Numbered from the stretch's first letter, positions 1 to 13,830 are shown. The stretch is 64,000 nt of DNA from Tetrahymena thermophila SB210 (GCF_000189635.1 NW_002476481.1:620001-684000), one strand, 5' to 3'. Notes: a model not told the origin generated them from the sequence alone. A program made the numbers and translations.

Positions 1-3000
1 ATAACTAATTCTTAAATAATTTTATAAACTGTAAAAAAGGGATGAGTGAAAAATCTAAAATAGAGTAGATATAAAGCAAAGCAGGAGAATATGATTGATA
101 TAATTATTCCACAAAAGAAAGGATTTTACTAGAGAAAAAGTATTAAAAGGATACATGCATATTTTTTAGCATAGCTCATAAGCAAATAACTTTTCCATCC
201 TTTTGATTTGACATTCAAATTAAGTATAAAGTTTGGCATGTTATTTTATATTTGTAATCCATCAAGCTTAAACATAATGCAAGCAATTAAGATGACGAAG
301 ACTATGTGGAATATTAATTATAAAATAGCATATTGCTTTTGAGAAGAATTTTGAAGTGCATAGAAAATACTGAATAAGGTACAGGTTATGTATCCTTAGT
401 GCAGTGAAGACATGGTATTAATTAAAATATTTACTACTGTTATTGTATATTGTTTTCCTCTCATAACCCATCTAGCAAATAAACATAGTAAAGTGATGAC
501 AACTGCTAAAATAAGAAGTAGATGAGGAATGAGTAAACTCTAATATATATTATCGCTAAAGCCTATTTACTCAAATAAGGATTAACTTGTTTGTTATACA
601 TCGTTGCTCTATGATGAGCTCTGTTTGTTACTAAGAACACTTGAGTCTGGAATCTTATTAAATATAAATGATGCCCCCAGCAGAGTACCTACATAAGCAA
701 GCTGTGGCAAATAAGCTTTGAAAATGATCAGAGGACCTAATATCTAAACAAAATTAGAAAGCAAACACAAAATTTAAAAGTTTTTTAGTGTTTTTACTAT
801 CATGAAAGCAGCACCTTCTTAAGGAGAAAGGGTTTATCCAGCACTATTAACACTTTACATGGTGTCTTGCATACCTTGTAATTTCTAATTAACATACTGA
901 GATGTTAATATTGTATTTTGCACTTCATACTTTTCTTGCTAATTATTATAATTGATTACAAATTAGCTAACTTTCAAGTTATTTTATACGCTGACTTAAA
1001 AAATAAGGTTTTAGTCAACCAACTATTAAGAAACTATCACATAATCTTTGTTTAATGTGAGTTTATTAGGGTCTATAAGTAAACTCATTAAACTTTTTTC
1101 TTCAGGGAAAGGAATTCTATTAAAAACAACAGTTATTATGTTGTATTCGGAATTATTTGATAATTTTATTTAAGTTATCGCTAGTCTTAATATACAAGAT
1201 TTTTAAGTTGCTGAAAAAAAATAGTTTTTAAGACATTCACATTAGGTTTTTGAAGCTGAAATTTGAAGACCGTTGCTTGAATCACAGCTAGGTTTGCAAT
1301 TGCTCTACCAAAGATAGTAATTATTTTGACAAAGATCACAAATACTTATATCTGAATTGCATGTCTAGCAATTTTATATAGAGCAAGGAGAACAGATTTT
1401 GCTGCTATTGCAAAAGGATCCCTACATTTAATTAGCACTGCACAAAATAGAACCGTCTGGTTATTTATATTAAAATGGATAAGAACTAGAGCATTGACAG
1501 CTTTATAGAGTTTCATTGTAAACATAGTTTTGAGCTATTAGAGAGCAAGACTAAATGCATTAGTTATTTTATAACACCATAGTGCCAGCGCATTAGTTGC
1601 AAATTGAAACTTGTTCATATTTTTGAGTTATTTAATTTAATTAACATTATTATGATACTTTAACACAATTTTAGATTTATTAAACTTAATTGCTTTAGCA
1701 TTATCTGCAGAGAGTGCTCCCATCGAATTAGAAGTAGTTAGGAGCACATTATGTACATTATGTTTGTGAGCCTGAACAAGTGCTGCAAGATTAATCACAA
1801 GGCAAGCATTCTGATCCTGATTGAAAAAATCCATCATCACATTCACTTTTGCATGTTTTATTTGAAGAATTGTAAAGTAAATTTGATTAACAAGCAATAC
1901 AATTATTGGAAGATTCCGAGCATTATAAGCAAGAGGAATCACATTTTAAACAGTTTTATTAGCTTATATAGAATCCAGGACTGTTACATGTCACACATTC
2001 ATTATCTTAAGTTAAAAAATATGCAGTGTAACACTAAACACAGTTTTTTGATCCTGAACCTGTACATGAATTGCAAGATTGATCACAGTCCTTACATGAA
2101 TTATCAGAATCTAAATATTAGTTAGGTTTACATTATGTACAATTTGTAGGTCCAGATCCAGAGCATTATTAACATGATTAATCGCAATCTTAACAAGTAC
2201 CTTAATACTTATACTAATTAGTTTTTGGGCAACTATTTTAGATTTAGTCACAAGAATTTTTATTAGAATTTAATTAATAACCAGAATTACATGTTTAGCA
2301 AGTAGAATTATCTTAACATATTTAGCAATTGGGTATGCAATTATTACAAGTCTATTACTTTTAATCATAATATTTTCCATTCTTTACTTGACACAATTGG
2401 CATTAGTTATTAGCCAAAAAATATAAATTTTTGCAACTTGAACATGCATTTGGACCACTTCCGCTGCAGGTAGCACAGCTTTAATCGCAAGGAAAGCAGT
2501 GAGAGTAAGATCTACCTTACTTATTCCAATTTTTAGGATCATAGTATTCAGAAGGTTTGCAAGAATTATTATTATTATTATAGTTATTATTATTGTAGTT
2601 ATTACCGTTATTACCATTATTGTAGTTACTGCCATTATTGCCATTATTGTTGTTATTACAACTCCTACAACCTAAATTTCTACCTTTTAGAAAAGAAAAA
2701 GCAATACTATTTTATGAATTATCTTCTTTATTTCTTTTATAAGTTGAAATTAATTACTATCTGATATAAAATTAATTAGTGAAAACCTCGATAAATTAAT
2801 TATCATCAGGTTTTTTGGGTGATTCATAATTTGAATGATTTCCCTCATCAGAGATTAAATATCCTCTATTATTAAAAAAAATATATGGTTTAAATAAATA
2901 TAAATAGATTAAGAAAAATACAATATTTTTTAGCCTTCAATTCTAGTTGGAATTTTTAATAAACTTATTATTATGCTCTATTCTTCTTTAATTTAAGTTT

Positions 3001-3536
3001 CTTTCAAAAATGGCTGACTTTCTTAACTTAAAAAGGTAAAAACCAGATATTAATCTAAACAGTAAGCTCTAATAAATAGATTTTTAGCGCTTTCATTTTA
3101 TATTTACTTCGAATTGTTTATTTAATAATGTCTTCCATTTTTTCTAATTTATTAATAAAACAATAAATTTAAAATTTAAAATATTGTCTTACAAATAACT
3201 ATAAATTAAAAATTTTTACTAACATATCATTAGAAAGTCTTCAAAATAAATGATAAATTATGTTTCGGTCGATTATATTTATTCTAAGACATCGGATTAG
3301 TTGATGAAAAACTCAATATATTAGTTTTAGGTATTCTTGTAGTAAATATCAATAAATTTATTTATTTTATCTGATTTTTCAACTAAAAACTTAGAATTTT
3401 CATAATTAGATTTCAATTCTTAATCTCGTAAGTCATTTAAAAGAATTTAATCAGAATCTTCAGTTTGTGCTAATTAAAAAATAAATAAGTAGCACAATAA
3501 AAGTAAAAATTAATTTCTCCTTTTATTGAAAGACAT
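1..3536 (-). CDS. Cysteine-rich (furin-like repeat) multi-pass membrane protein, 3' end missing
   Basis: Start chosen at 3536 because the first residues form a signal peptide (MSFNKRRNQFLLLLCYLFIF). Read with TAA/TAG as Gln, the frame stays open to the left edge, so the C terminus is missing; roughly 1,130 residues lie in the window. Two short introns fit by phase: 3107-3069 and about 2964-2866; the second donor (GTTTAT) is unusual and uncertain. A 40-residue Asn-rich stretch (about 2560-2690) leads into many CxxC units such as CDQSCATCSGSGPNACSSC, the spacing typical of furin-like/growth-factor-receptor cysteine repeats (about 1300-2540). From about 900 down to 1 there are at least four hydrophobic segments, so the cysteine domain is probably extracellular or lumenal and anchored by a multi-helix C-terminal domain. 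Large families of such proteins are typical of Tetrahymena. Ligand and role are unknown. Divergently oriented to the gene at 5620. Confidence 0.8.
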
Positions 3537-5619
3537 TTATTTATGTTACTTATTAACTTATTATACTTCTTTAATATTCTCTATAGATTATTAATCTTTT
3601 AATTAATATCTAAATATATATTTAATTGTTTATTTCGTGAAAAAGATTTCTATAAACATTATTAATTACCTAATTAATTAAATGTAATTACGATTGTCTT
3701 ACTTTAATTATTTTGCAAGTTATTGCATTCATTAAATTAAAAACCACAAATTTTGTTAGTTTTTTTGGAAGTATACAAATTGAATTTTAGATTTTATCAA
3801 TCTAAAATTGAAGAAGAAATTAATAACAGAGGTATTGAATATTAATAAATAGAAAAATTGTAACATTAAAAATAGATTATTAATGAGATCAGACTAAATC
3901 ATACAATTTGTAAACAAAAAAATGCATAAAACAAGAAATATTTAAATTTTTAAAAAATATCTGAATAAAAAATTGAAGATTTATTTGAAATAAAATCTTT
4001 TTTTATTAATCTTAAAATCTTAAATAAATTAACTATTAATTTTTTATAAATATTTTATTTTAAGATTAAAATAAATAAAAAGAAGTTAAAATAGAAATAC
4101 ATAGCTCCTAGGAGATATAAATTAAAATTAAATCTCAAGATAATCTATTTAATATCAATTAGTTAAATTAGTCATAGGTTATTTTTCTAGATAATTGAAA
4201 TTAAATTTCATATTTATTTATTTATTTATTTTTATTAGCTAAATGAATTTAATTGTAAAATAAAATTTAATTACAAGTTAATAAATATGCATAAATCTTA
4301 TTGATCTAACAAAAAAACTATATTAAAAGTATTCAATTTTTACTATTTAAGAGTTGATTAAAAAATAATCATCAATCACTTAGTTTGTTTATAATAATTC
4401 AGAAATTGATTTAAAAACAAAAGTTAATTTAAGTGAGCAATTTGTAATACTTTTTTTTAAGGATACCAAATTTTTTTTAGTTTTTATATTTCTTTTTTAA
4501 AATTACAACAATCAAATTACAAATATTACCTAATCAATATCTATCCATGTATATGTTAAAATCATCTAATTATCTTAAATAAATGACGTTACAAATAATA
4601 TTTGATGACAAATTCTAAATATTCTTTAAAAAAGTCCTATTTAAATTTAAAGCTTAAGCCATCATATTAATTCTTATCCTATTTCTGGAACAGCAAGATA
4701 TTGATTCAATAAAATTCTTTCAAAAATAATCTGCATGAAAAAATTTTGAATCATTTTATGACTACAATAATTTTCTGCTTTAAATTTATTTAACAGAAAC
4801 AAAAATTTATTTTTTAAAATTAATTAAAAAATATTTTGAAATATTATTTTCTTTTAAATTTATTATTTAAAATAAATGACTAATTTTTTATTATTAAGTT
4901 AAAAAAATAATATGTTGACTATTAAAATTAAATAAATATCTTTAAATTAAAATAATTTATATTAGATCCAAATGTATTTTTTGGATCAATTCTAATTTAT
5001 TAAAATAAATTTATTTACTTATTTCATCATAAATATTATTTCTCTTTTATCAACCTGATTTAACAAAATTAACACATTTTTAGAAACCATTAAAAATTAT
5101 GTTTTTATAAAAAGTATTGAGAAAAAATATTTATTTACATTGCTAAAACATAGAATTAATAGTAATTATTTATCATTTATTGTAAATTTATGTATTTTTT
5201 CATAATATTTTACAAAAAAATTAATTTAATGATTTAAAACAATTTTTAAGAGCTACTGAAAATTAATTTAAAATAAAATAATATTTATCTTATAAAACTT
5301 TAGTCCTTAAATAATATCTACATATTTGATTCTATATTATTTGATATTTATTAGTTAGTGGTAGTATTTATTTGCTTGATTTAATAAAAGTTACTTATTA
5401 TTTTTTAAGTTGTATTAAATACAAAATATCCAGTAGAATAACAAAATAGGCTTAAATATAATATAAATAAGACAATACAACCCAAAATTCCATTTGAGAT
5501 ATAGATTATAAGATATTAATTCACTCAGATAGCCATTTTATTTTATTAATCAAGTTAACTATTTAAGAAATCAGAAATTAAAAAAAATATTATTTCTACA
5601 ATAATTTGGGTTTGATAAT
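3537..5619. other. Intergenic spacer between divergent genes
   Basis: Very A+T-rich, with poly-A/T runs and an (ATTT)n tract around 4211-4235. It should hold the promoters of both flanking genes, but no recognisable motif or RNA gene is visible. No long TGA-free reading frame with codon-like composition was found. Confidence 0.7.
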
Positions 5620-8547
5620 ATGGAGATTTAATTAAATAAACCAGGGCAATATACTGAAAGCAGTCTTAAGGAGCATTTTCATTTTATAGGAAAGAAGATT
5701 ACAGAAAAAGAAATTGATTCTTTTTTACCATTTTTTAATTGTGATGAAATTGGACATGATGATTTATAATTAGATTAAGTTTGTTTGGATTAAAATTGTC
5801 CAAGAAAAGGATTAACTTGTCCTAGATGTATTCATCTTCGACATTCTAATCATCCCACTAAGATTGTTAGTTTAAGAAGTTTCATTAGTGATTTGATTTA
5901 ATCGTAGACTGATAAAAAATCTATTTTAAAGAATGAAGTGGAAAATTGTGCAAGATATCGCGATTTGTTGATCTCAATGGCGAAGGAATTTGTTGATTCT
6001 CTTATTGATCATTTTTCTATATTTGTCGCATCAGTCCATAAGTATTATAATATATTCGAAAATGAATTTGAAGATAGGATGATAAAAAGTGATGTAGTTA
6101 TTCATAAATTAATGCATAAATAACATATTAGAAGAGACCATTTTGCCAAATATATAGCAAATACAGTAGCTTAATTAAGTGATGGAGGTACTTTTTCTTC
6201 AAATAATAAGAAAGAATTAGTGCTTAGAGACTATGAAACGGCTTTTAGGATATCTAATGAATTCTAAGCAGACATGAAAGATATATCCAAATAGGTCAAA
6301 TTGCATTTAACTCAGTAACAATAAATTGTTTAAGATAGCATTGATTTGCACAAATTAAGTCCTAAAGTTCCTGAATTTGATGTTGCTACTTTAGCTGTTT
6401 AGAGTAAATTTAAAAAGGATTTTAGATAAAAACTTGATGATATTTTTTCAATTGACACTAACATTCCTGGAATGAGTTAGGTTAGCAGAATATAAACAAC
6501 AACAAATTCTAATTCGCTTTATTTAAAACCTCCTCAGCAAGATTTTAAGCCAGGAGATGTCTTTTAGATTAAATTTGGAGGAGGAAAAAAAGACTTTGTA
6601 AATTAAATAGAATATTTGAAACCAACATTATTGGAAACTTAAGTTAGAAAAAGGCCAGCAAATTTAAGTATATACGATGATAATTCAAATTATCGTCAAA
6701 CTGGTAAATAAATTAATGGAGTGGGGAGCAAAGATGCTGTCGATTTATACATGGCAGAGAAGTCTAAAATTGGTAACTCTATCTCCACGTCATCTATGCC
6801 CAATATTTTTGGCTTAAATTTATAAGGAAACAGCTCTTAGGGACCACTTTAGCAAGGCTCAATATAAATTTATGCTCCAAGACTTGGAGATTATGTGCAG
6901 GGTGGAGAGTTTTTATAATGCAGTGTCGATAGTGCTAGGAAAAAGTGCTTATTAGGTAGAATTTTCAAAACTGTCACAAATGGAAATATAATAAAATTAT
7001 CAACTATAAAATCCTCAATAAAAGATCTTTCTTGTTTGTGTGTGATTAGTGAAGATATAGTCGCAATTGGAGGCAGATTTAACTAGTATATTGAGTTTTA
7101 TAGGATTTAAGATAAATAAGTTATTACAAAAATAGATACAAAAGCTTAGTAAGGAGTTAAAAGTATGCTAATTATACGAAAGGAGCAAGATGAAGTTGCT
7201 GAATGGTCTCCAATATTAATTGTTGGCACATATAGTGATGAATCCACAATACTAAGCTACAAGCTGGACATATTGAGAAGATTCGATGGACAAGAGCCCA
7301 TCAATTTATCTATAAAAAACTTTAGGACCTTCGAAAAGAAAACCACTGAGGCTGTAACTTGTCTTGCTTAGTTGTATTTAAACGAATTCTTTATCGTTGG
7401 ATATTCTTCTGGATCAATAGCTATTTTCAGCGTTGAGAATTCTCTGCCTATAAATATCTTACCATTCGTATACGATTCACCAATCACAAATCTTTACACT
7501 GTTGAAGAAGGAAAATTTTTTGTATCAGCAAGCAACGAAAAAATAAGATTCCATACTATAAAAATGATAAATCATATGAGAGTTGAATAAGATGTCACAT
7601 CTTTTTATTCAGGTATTCATTCATTTTCAAAGCAATTTTAGAATTTATTTATTTATTTTTTATTATAAAATTTATGAAATTGCTTTCCAAAACAACATTT
7701 TTACATTTTTATTAAAATTGTTTAAAAATAAAATGATTTTCATTCAAACAAATCTTATTTTGTTTGTGAGCCTTTAAATTGAATTTTTATCTAATTTACA
7801 TTTTTGTAACTTAAAATTTCTTGGACTATGATTAGAATTTTATTTTGCAACATTAAAATTTTCAAATCAGAATTTAACAATATATCTAAAAGATATTTTT
7901 TGGGAATTTCATGAGAAATTTTATTTTTTGAATTAAGTAAGTTATCTGTTGTAATAATAGGTACACATGACATCAACTGCCTGACCATGACAACAGGTTT
8001 TAATTAGGAAGAAAGCTATTTGAAATTTCAGCATTTAATATGTGGGAACTTAAGGTTCGATGACAAAGAAGATTATAAAGAAGGATGCTTAGTAATATTA
8101 AGAACAGCATAGAACAATATAAGATTAACAGAGGAAGCTGTTATACCAGTTTTAACAGAGCAAGCTAATAATACAATAAAAGACATGATTCTAATTGAGC
8201 CTAGAAAAAAGTAAAGGACTGTTTGGATTCTCGTTTTTGGAGGAGACCACAAAATAAAGCTGCTCGAGTTGAAAAGTGGATATTCAGAAACTCTTAAAAT
8301 ATGGGAAAAGCAAGCACCTGACTTTTTGCTGTCAAAAGGAACATCTGTGATCAAAGGTAGATTGCTTTATGAAAGCATAGAATATACAAATATTAAGTGG
8401 ACTGATGTGCAATCTAAAGTTCAAATATTATCAGCTTATGAAAATAACTAGCTGGGAAAAGTTAATGTTAGATTTGCAGTTGTGAATCATCTTTCAAAAT
8501 CTGACATTGAAATCTTCGAACTTGAAATGATGGTTTCCTATTAATGA
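5620..8547 (+). CDS. B-box-like zinc finger protein with beta-propeller-like C-terminal half
   Basis: ATG at 5620 opens a ciliate-code frame of two exons (5620-7612 and 7961-8547, intron 348 nt, phase 1) giving 859 residues and ending in TGA. Residues 41-78 hold Cys41, His46, Cys55, Cys60, Cys67, Cys70, His75 and His78; the C-x2-C-x4-H-x2-H tail matches the second half of a B-box zinc-binding fold. Residues about 100-290 are charged, helical and probably coiled coil. From about 440 on, repeated short beta-strand-like segments ending in aromatic or aliphatic residues, such as EDIVAIGGRF and NEFFIVGYSSGSIAIFSV, resemble WD40-type propeller blades without clear WD dipeptides. This order (B-box, coiled coil, propeller) recalls TRIM-like proteins but no RING is present. 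Function unknown; a protein-interaction scaffold is an inference. Confidence 0.75.
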
Positions 8548-9234
8548 GCTTTTAATTAAAACTGTATTATTCAAGAGATAATTTTATCTTTAGAAAGCGA
8601 AATATTTGATTGAATGATAGCACAAGTTATCTCTTTTGTCATATTTGATCTTCCAAAAATCTACCAAAAAAGATAATCTATTTCAATTATTTGTGCATCG
8701 AAAAAGAATTTTTCCAGAAGGTATTTACTTCGAATGTGCATCACATTAAATCAGATTTCATAATATTTGACAATTGTCAATAAATTTTTAGTTAAGTTTG
8801 TATTAATTAAATTGAGATAAATATAAAATGTTAAAAAAATAAACACATGACATGGCTTTAGATTATTTTGAGTTTTGAAAAAAATGTTTATAAATACATC
8901 TTGTAATGATTATATAATATTTTATATCAACTTAAAAGCTTTTTAAAATAAATATTAATTTTTTGTAGATATTTTTAATGAGTTAATGACTGATTGATTG
9001 ATCTTCAATCATTCTAAAGAAAGAAAAAATAGTAATTAATCTTAATATTAATAAAATATCAAATAACATAATTAACGAAAGAAAAATATATAAATAAATA
9101 TATTTCTATAAATTAATACTTGGTCTGCCTGCCTGTCCAATTATTTATAAACAATTAATAATCAATAATTTAACAAATCAAAATAATTATATTTTCAAAA
9201 AATAAAAAGAATTTTCATTCAACTTAATTAATAA
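8548..9234. other. Intergenic spacer, same-strand neighbours
   Basis: A+T-rich spacer holding the 3' end of the B-box-like gene and the promoter of the transaminase gene. No motif, repeat or RNA gene could be recognised. Confidence 0.65.
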
Positions 9235-10891
9235 ATGCTTTTCATCTAAGGAATAAACAAGTTAATCAAGCAAGAAAAGGCAGAAACAACTAAAGTAGCC
9301 GAATGCACTAAAAAGACTGAACCTAAGGTCTAGGAAGAATGTGAAAATGCAGGCCAAATATAACCTAAGCTTTTCACTCCTGGTCCTTTGTTGACATCTA
9401 AGACTGTCAAAAGATCTATGAATTATGACTATGGTTCAAGAGATCCTTAATTCATTAAAGTTGTTAAAGACATTAGAAACGATATCTTAAGTATTTGCGA
9501 AGTTTAAAAAGGTGAATATGAATGTGTCCTCATTCAAGGTAGCGGTACTTATGGAATAGAAGCAGCCCTCACCACAGCTATCCCTAAAACTAACCATAAG
9601 TTATTAATTATTGCTAATGGTGCTTATGGCATTAGATAACAAAAGATTGCTCAATACAATAATATCAATTACATCACAATCGACTATGACGACAATCAAG
9701 TTGTTGTAGCTGAAGATGTAGCAAAGAAATTACAAGAAAATCCAGATGTTACTCATGTCAGTATGATCCACTCTGAAACTACCTCAGGTAATTTATTTAG
9801 AAAAAAAAGCAAACAAACATTTTAATTAAAAGAATAAAAGATATTAATTTAATTAGATTTATTCTAGAAATTCTGAAGATATTTAAAAATTTAAATCATA
9901 TTTAATTTTTTATAAAATGCTTAATTAATCTTTTAATTATTAATTAAATTAGGACTTATTAATCCTATCGAAGAAGTTGCTAAGGTCGTTAAGGCTTTCA
10001 ATTAAAATGTATAATATAATTCTTATAAAATACTAATTAATTAAATTAAATTGTTTTATGCAATAGATTATCTTCTTAGTTGATGCTATGAGCAGTTTTG
10101 GTGCTTACAGAATCAATCCTAAGGAAGCTGGTATTGATTACGTTGTTGCCTCCTCTAACAAGAATCTTTAGGGTATTCCTGGATTCTCTTTTGCAGTAGT
10201 TAAGACTGATGTTCTTTTAGCTACTAAAGGTATTTATAAACATATTAATTAAAATAAAGTAAATATAAATAAAAATATATATATTAAATTAAAGGTAATG
10301 CCAGATCTCTTGTTCTTGACTTGTATGATCAATGGTAAGGACTTGAATCAAACGGACAATTCAGATTCACACCTCCCACTCATGTCTTAAAAGCCACTAA
10401 GGTCGCTATCGATGAATACTTAGCTTTAGGAGGTCTTCCTGCTAGATTCAAGAGATACAATAACAACTAAAAGTGATAAATTATTATTATTATCAGTTAA
10501 ATAATTTATAGGAATAAACATTAATTTTTATAAATAGGCTTCTTGTTTAGAAAATGACCGAATTAGGTTTCAAGTTATACATTGATTAAGCTTTCTAAGG
10601 TTGTATCATTACTACTTTCTTAACTCCTACTCATCCCAGCTTCAAATTCGAAGGTAATTTAGACTTTTTAAAAATTATATATTCTAACCTTATTCTTATC
10701 TTAAATCAGAAATGTACAACTTTTTGGCCAGTTAAGGTTTGGTTATTTATCCTGGTAAGTTAACTAAGGCCGACTCTTTCAGAATTGGATCTATTGGTGA
10801 AATTTATGAAGAAGATATCTTAACTCTTGTTAAAGCCATATAAGAATATCTTAAATCTAAAGGTGTTTCTCTTCCCGTCTCTTACAACTGA
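9235..10891 (+). CDS. phnW: 2-aminoethylphosphonate:pyruvate aminotransferase
   Basis: PLP enzyme (fold type I, class V aminotransferase) that interconverts 2-aminoethylphosphonate plus pyruvate and phosphonoacetaldehyde plus alanine. Six exons fit in phase: 9235-9787, 9953-10008, 10067-10229, 10295-10472, 10538-10653, 10710-10891; the spliced frame encodes 415 residues. Family hallmarks seen: [14 protein letters not shown] near residue 53, the [11 protein letters not shown] cofactor-phosphate loop, [10 protein letters not shown] with the PLP-pyridine Asp about 209, and SSNKNLQGIPGFSF with the Schiff-base Lys about 235. The start is the first ATG and gives about 50 residues before the conserved core, longer than bacterial PhnW; whether this targets an organelle is unclear. 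Tetrahymena is known for abundant aminoethylphosphonate in its lipids, so the enzyme fits phosphonate synthesis or turnover. The next gene is convergent. Confidence 0.95.
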
Positions 10892-11445
10892 TTAAATTTC
10901 TAAAAATTAATTTTTAATTCATGCTATCCCTTAATATTATTTTATATTTTTATGCTTTTTATTGCTGTAACTTGATTTTTATTTGCCTACAATTTCTGTC
11001 TAACTCTCTTAATTTAATTTTTATATGATTTAATAATTATATGAGTAATATCATATTGTTCTCTTTTGCATGTTCTTGAAATTAAGAATTAATTTAGTTG
11101 AATTAAGCTTTATTTAATTTAAAATTCCATTTTATATTTTAATTAAAATCAAATTAAAAAATTCGAAGCAAATAAGAAAAGCTTTTCAATTGATTAAATC
11201 AAGAAAAGTTTTTTTTCAAATAAAAAGAAAAATAAATTGAATTTCATTTTGATTTTTAATAATAAAATATTTTCTGAGCGGTTTAAATTAAGAAAGAATA
11301 AATAAATATAAAATAAGAAGTAAATAAATAGATAAAAAATATGTAGGACAGTTAGAAATTTGAAGCAAGCAAGATAGTCATATGATATTAGCAAAACAAT
11401 TTAAAGAAAATGTAAAAAATACAAGTAATATTTATATAAGATTAA
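10892..11445. other. Intergenic region between convergent genes
   Basis: A 554-nt A/T-rich spacer that must hold the two 3' untranslated regions and poly(A) sites. No coding frame, hairpin or repeat stood out. Confidence 0.65.
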
Positions 11446-13830
11446 TCATTTGAATTGACTTAAGAAAAATCTAAACTTTTCTATAAGAATGTCAACACCT
11501 TCTTCTACTTCATCCTATGGATTATCATTTTCATATTCTCTATCTTCTTCACTGTCTGCAATCAAAACGAGACTAAGCCATTACATAACTTGTAAGTATT
11601 CATAAAAGAATATACCCTCAAATCCTTAATATTTGTCTTCAGCCAGTAATTCTTAAAAGCATGTATTCACAATTTCGTCTAAATTATCACCTTTAAATCC
11701 TGCTTCTGTAATTAAAGTTTTTACTTCTTCTTTAAGCATGTGGAATTTCTTATCTGCAATTTACAAAGAATCCTACAATTTCTCTACAAATATCTGAACC
11801 AAATTTTAAGAGTTTTCCTAATATATTTTAAATTTTAAAAATGCTAAATATTGAGTAAGATTAATATAAAAATTCATTATTTTTTTTATCAAACAAGTTT
11901 TATTAGAAATAAATTAAATATCAATAAATACTCTGATAAAATTCATAAGTGTGATGTTATATTTCATGTGCTTTTAGAATTCATTAAATTCATCTTCGTT
12001 ATTGTCTATGCTCACAATTCTTTTGACTAAAGTATCTAAACTCATATCGAAACCTATTTAAATAAAAAAATTTATTGAAAACACTAAATAATTTGAAAAT
12101 TATTTATTTTTTTTTACTTTCTCCATCACTCATCAAGTTGGTAGTCTAAATGTATTCAGTTGCTTTCAAAATAATAAATATAAATTCTGGGAATTTGACA
12201 CCATTCGATAAATCTAAAGATGCTTGTGGTGAGTTATTTCTTTTGTCATCCATTCCATAGAATTCGATAAAGGAAAAGACATTTTAGCTATCTTTCATGA
12301 CTTCATAAAACTTCAAAAAATGCATGACATCTTAAATTGGAATAGCAATTTCATCTTTTTTATCAGTTTTTTAAATATAAAGCATTGAGTACTAGAAAAA
12401 TATTTCATAGATTTTGTTCATGTTTTCGCTAATTGTTTGGTTTATCTTTTCTTTTATCTTGTCTTACTATTATTAATATAAAACATAATTTAAAATAATT
12501 AATTGTGCAACAAACTTTTTACGAATTCTAAGAATTATTATGCTTTAGGATTGTTCTCTATGACAACCCACAGAGTATCAAAGGTAAAAGGACAAAAGCT
12601 TCCTGTTTAAGCTTCCTTTTTAATTTCAGCTTCTTGTTATTATAATTATTGGGAAAGATGCTCAGGAATCTTCATTCCATCTTTAATTTTCTTAAGAATT
12701 TCTTCTTGAGAAATAGGACTTGGACTGACTTCAAATTTAAAATTCTAGCTTTAAACAGTAGTTTGTTTTTCTTTTATTTAAAAAAAATAAATAATCTTAA
12801 TTGAATACTTAATTGTTTAAATAACATGGCTGATAGTTTTAACTATCTTTGAAAAAAAATACATTTATTTTGCTTAGTTGATAAAAATTAAAGGCAAGTA
12901 GTTACCTTCCTCAGTTTTTTCATCTCTCTAAACCTAAATAACTTCAAAAGTAATTTCTCCAAAAGGCAAATTCATTTCAGCATTATAAGTCATTATATTT
13001 CCAAGCCTTTTAAAATTAATTTTTTTTTAAAAGGGAAAATAATAAGAAAAGATTTTTGTATAATTTATAATTGTAATGGGAATTTAAATACTCTTATTCA
13101 ACCAAAGGTACGTTAATGGGAGAGCGGTAGTCAGAAGGATTAAATTCTATTCTAAGCTATTTTTAATTTGAATAAAATTGAAGCAAAATATAAATAATTA
13201 TTATGATTGATTGATTGATAGATTATGTTGGGATTAAAAAATAAATGAGGTTACTTACTTCTTTGTAAAGACCATATTTTAGTCTGAGAAAGTAAGAAGT
13301 AGTAATGTCTTTTCTCTTATCTTTTGGCTTATCTGTCCACCAATTGAAACTTACATTCATTTTATTTCTCTCTTTTCCAAAAGCCATTTCAAACCATTCT
13401 TTTATGTTTGTTCATAAATGATGTTAGAAATTCGCAAAAACTAGAAAAAAGAATTTATTTACTTTTATGCTCATCAGTCTAAATCATATTTGGTTTGTAC
13501 AATTCAACAGTAATTTAACTCTCATCATTAATATCTTTTTCATCTTTGAACATGTTGCAAATTTTTTGTCTTAAATGAATTTAAAAGTGAATTATATTTA
13601 TGAATTCTGTTTTTAATATTTAAAGAAGCAATATGATTTTGAAGAATTCTCTACCTTGGATTAGGCACATAATCAAATATTTTGAGAATTGCTGGCAAAT
13701 AATTTCCAGGAGGATACTTTGTTTTACCATATAGCTTGGCAGCAGCTAATGCTAACCAAACAAAGTCATTTAACCCCTGTCCAACATTAATATTCAATTT
13801 TAAATCTTCTACTTATACTTTCAGTTTCAT
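11446..13830 (-). CDS. Unrecognised nine-exon protein, 559 residues
   Basis: Nine exons join in phase with GT...AG introns: 13830-13655, 13569-13463, 13398-13259, 13156-13092, 13006-12906, 12770-12523, 12466-12118, 12053-11932, 11817-11446; the spliced frame is 559 residues ending in TGA. The agreement of all eight splice phases is the main support. The first exon carries a distinctive segment, NVGQGLNDFVWLALAAAKLY. The middle (exon 6) is Gln/Lys/Glu-rich and likely helical. The last three exons are rich in amphipathic helices, including LLAEDKYQGFEGIFFYEYL, which loosely recalls a degenerate EF-hand, but no canonical DxDxDG loop is present, so calcium binding is not claimed. The C terminus is acidic. 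No signal peptide or membrane segment. Divergent to the MORN-repeat gene (855 nt between starts), so a shared promoter region is possible. Confidence 0.75.

Noticed and set aside
1637..2644. Standard-code open frames on both strands across the cysteine-rich gene.
   Set aside because: They are out-of-frame shadows; the true minus-strand frame carries the regular CxxC pattern and uses TAA/TAG as Gln.
11446..12120. Calling the unknown nine-exon protein an EF-hand calcium sensor.
   Set aside because: Helix-loop-helix resemblance only; no loop has the acidic residues needed to bind calcium.
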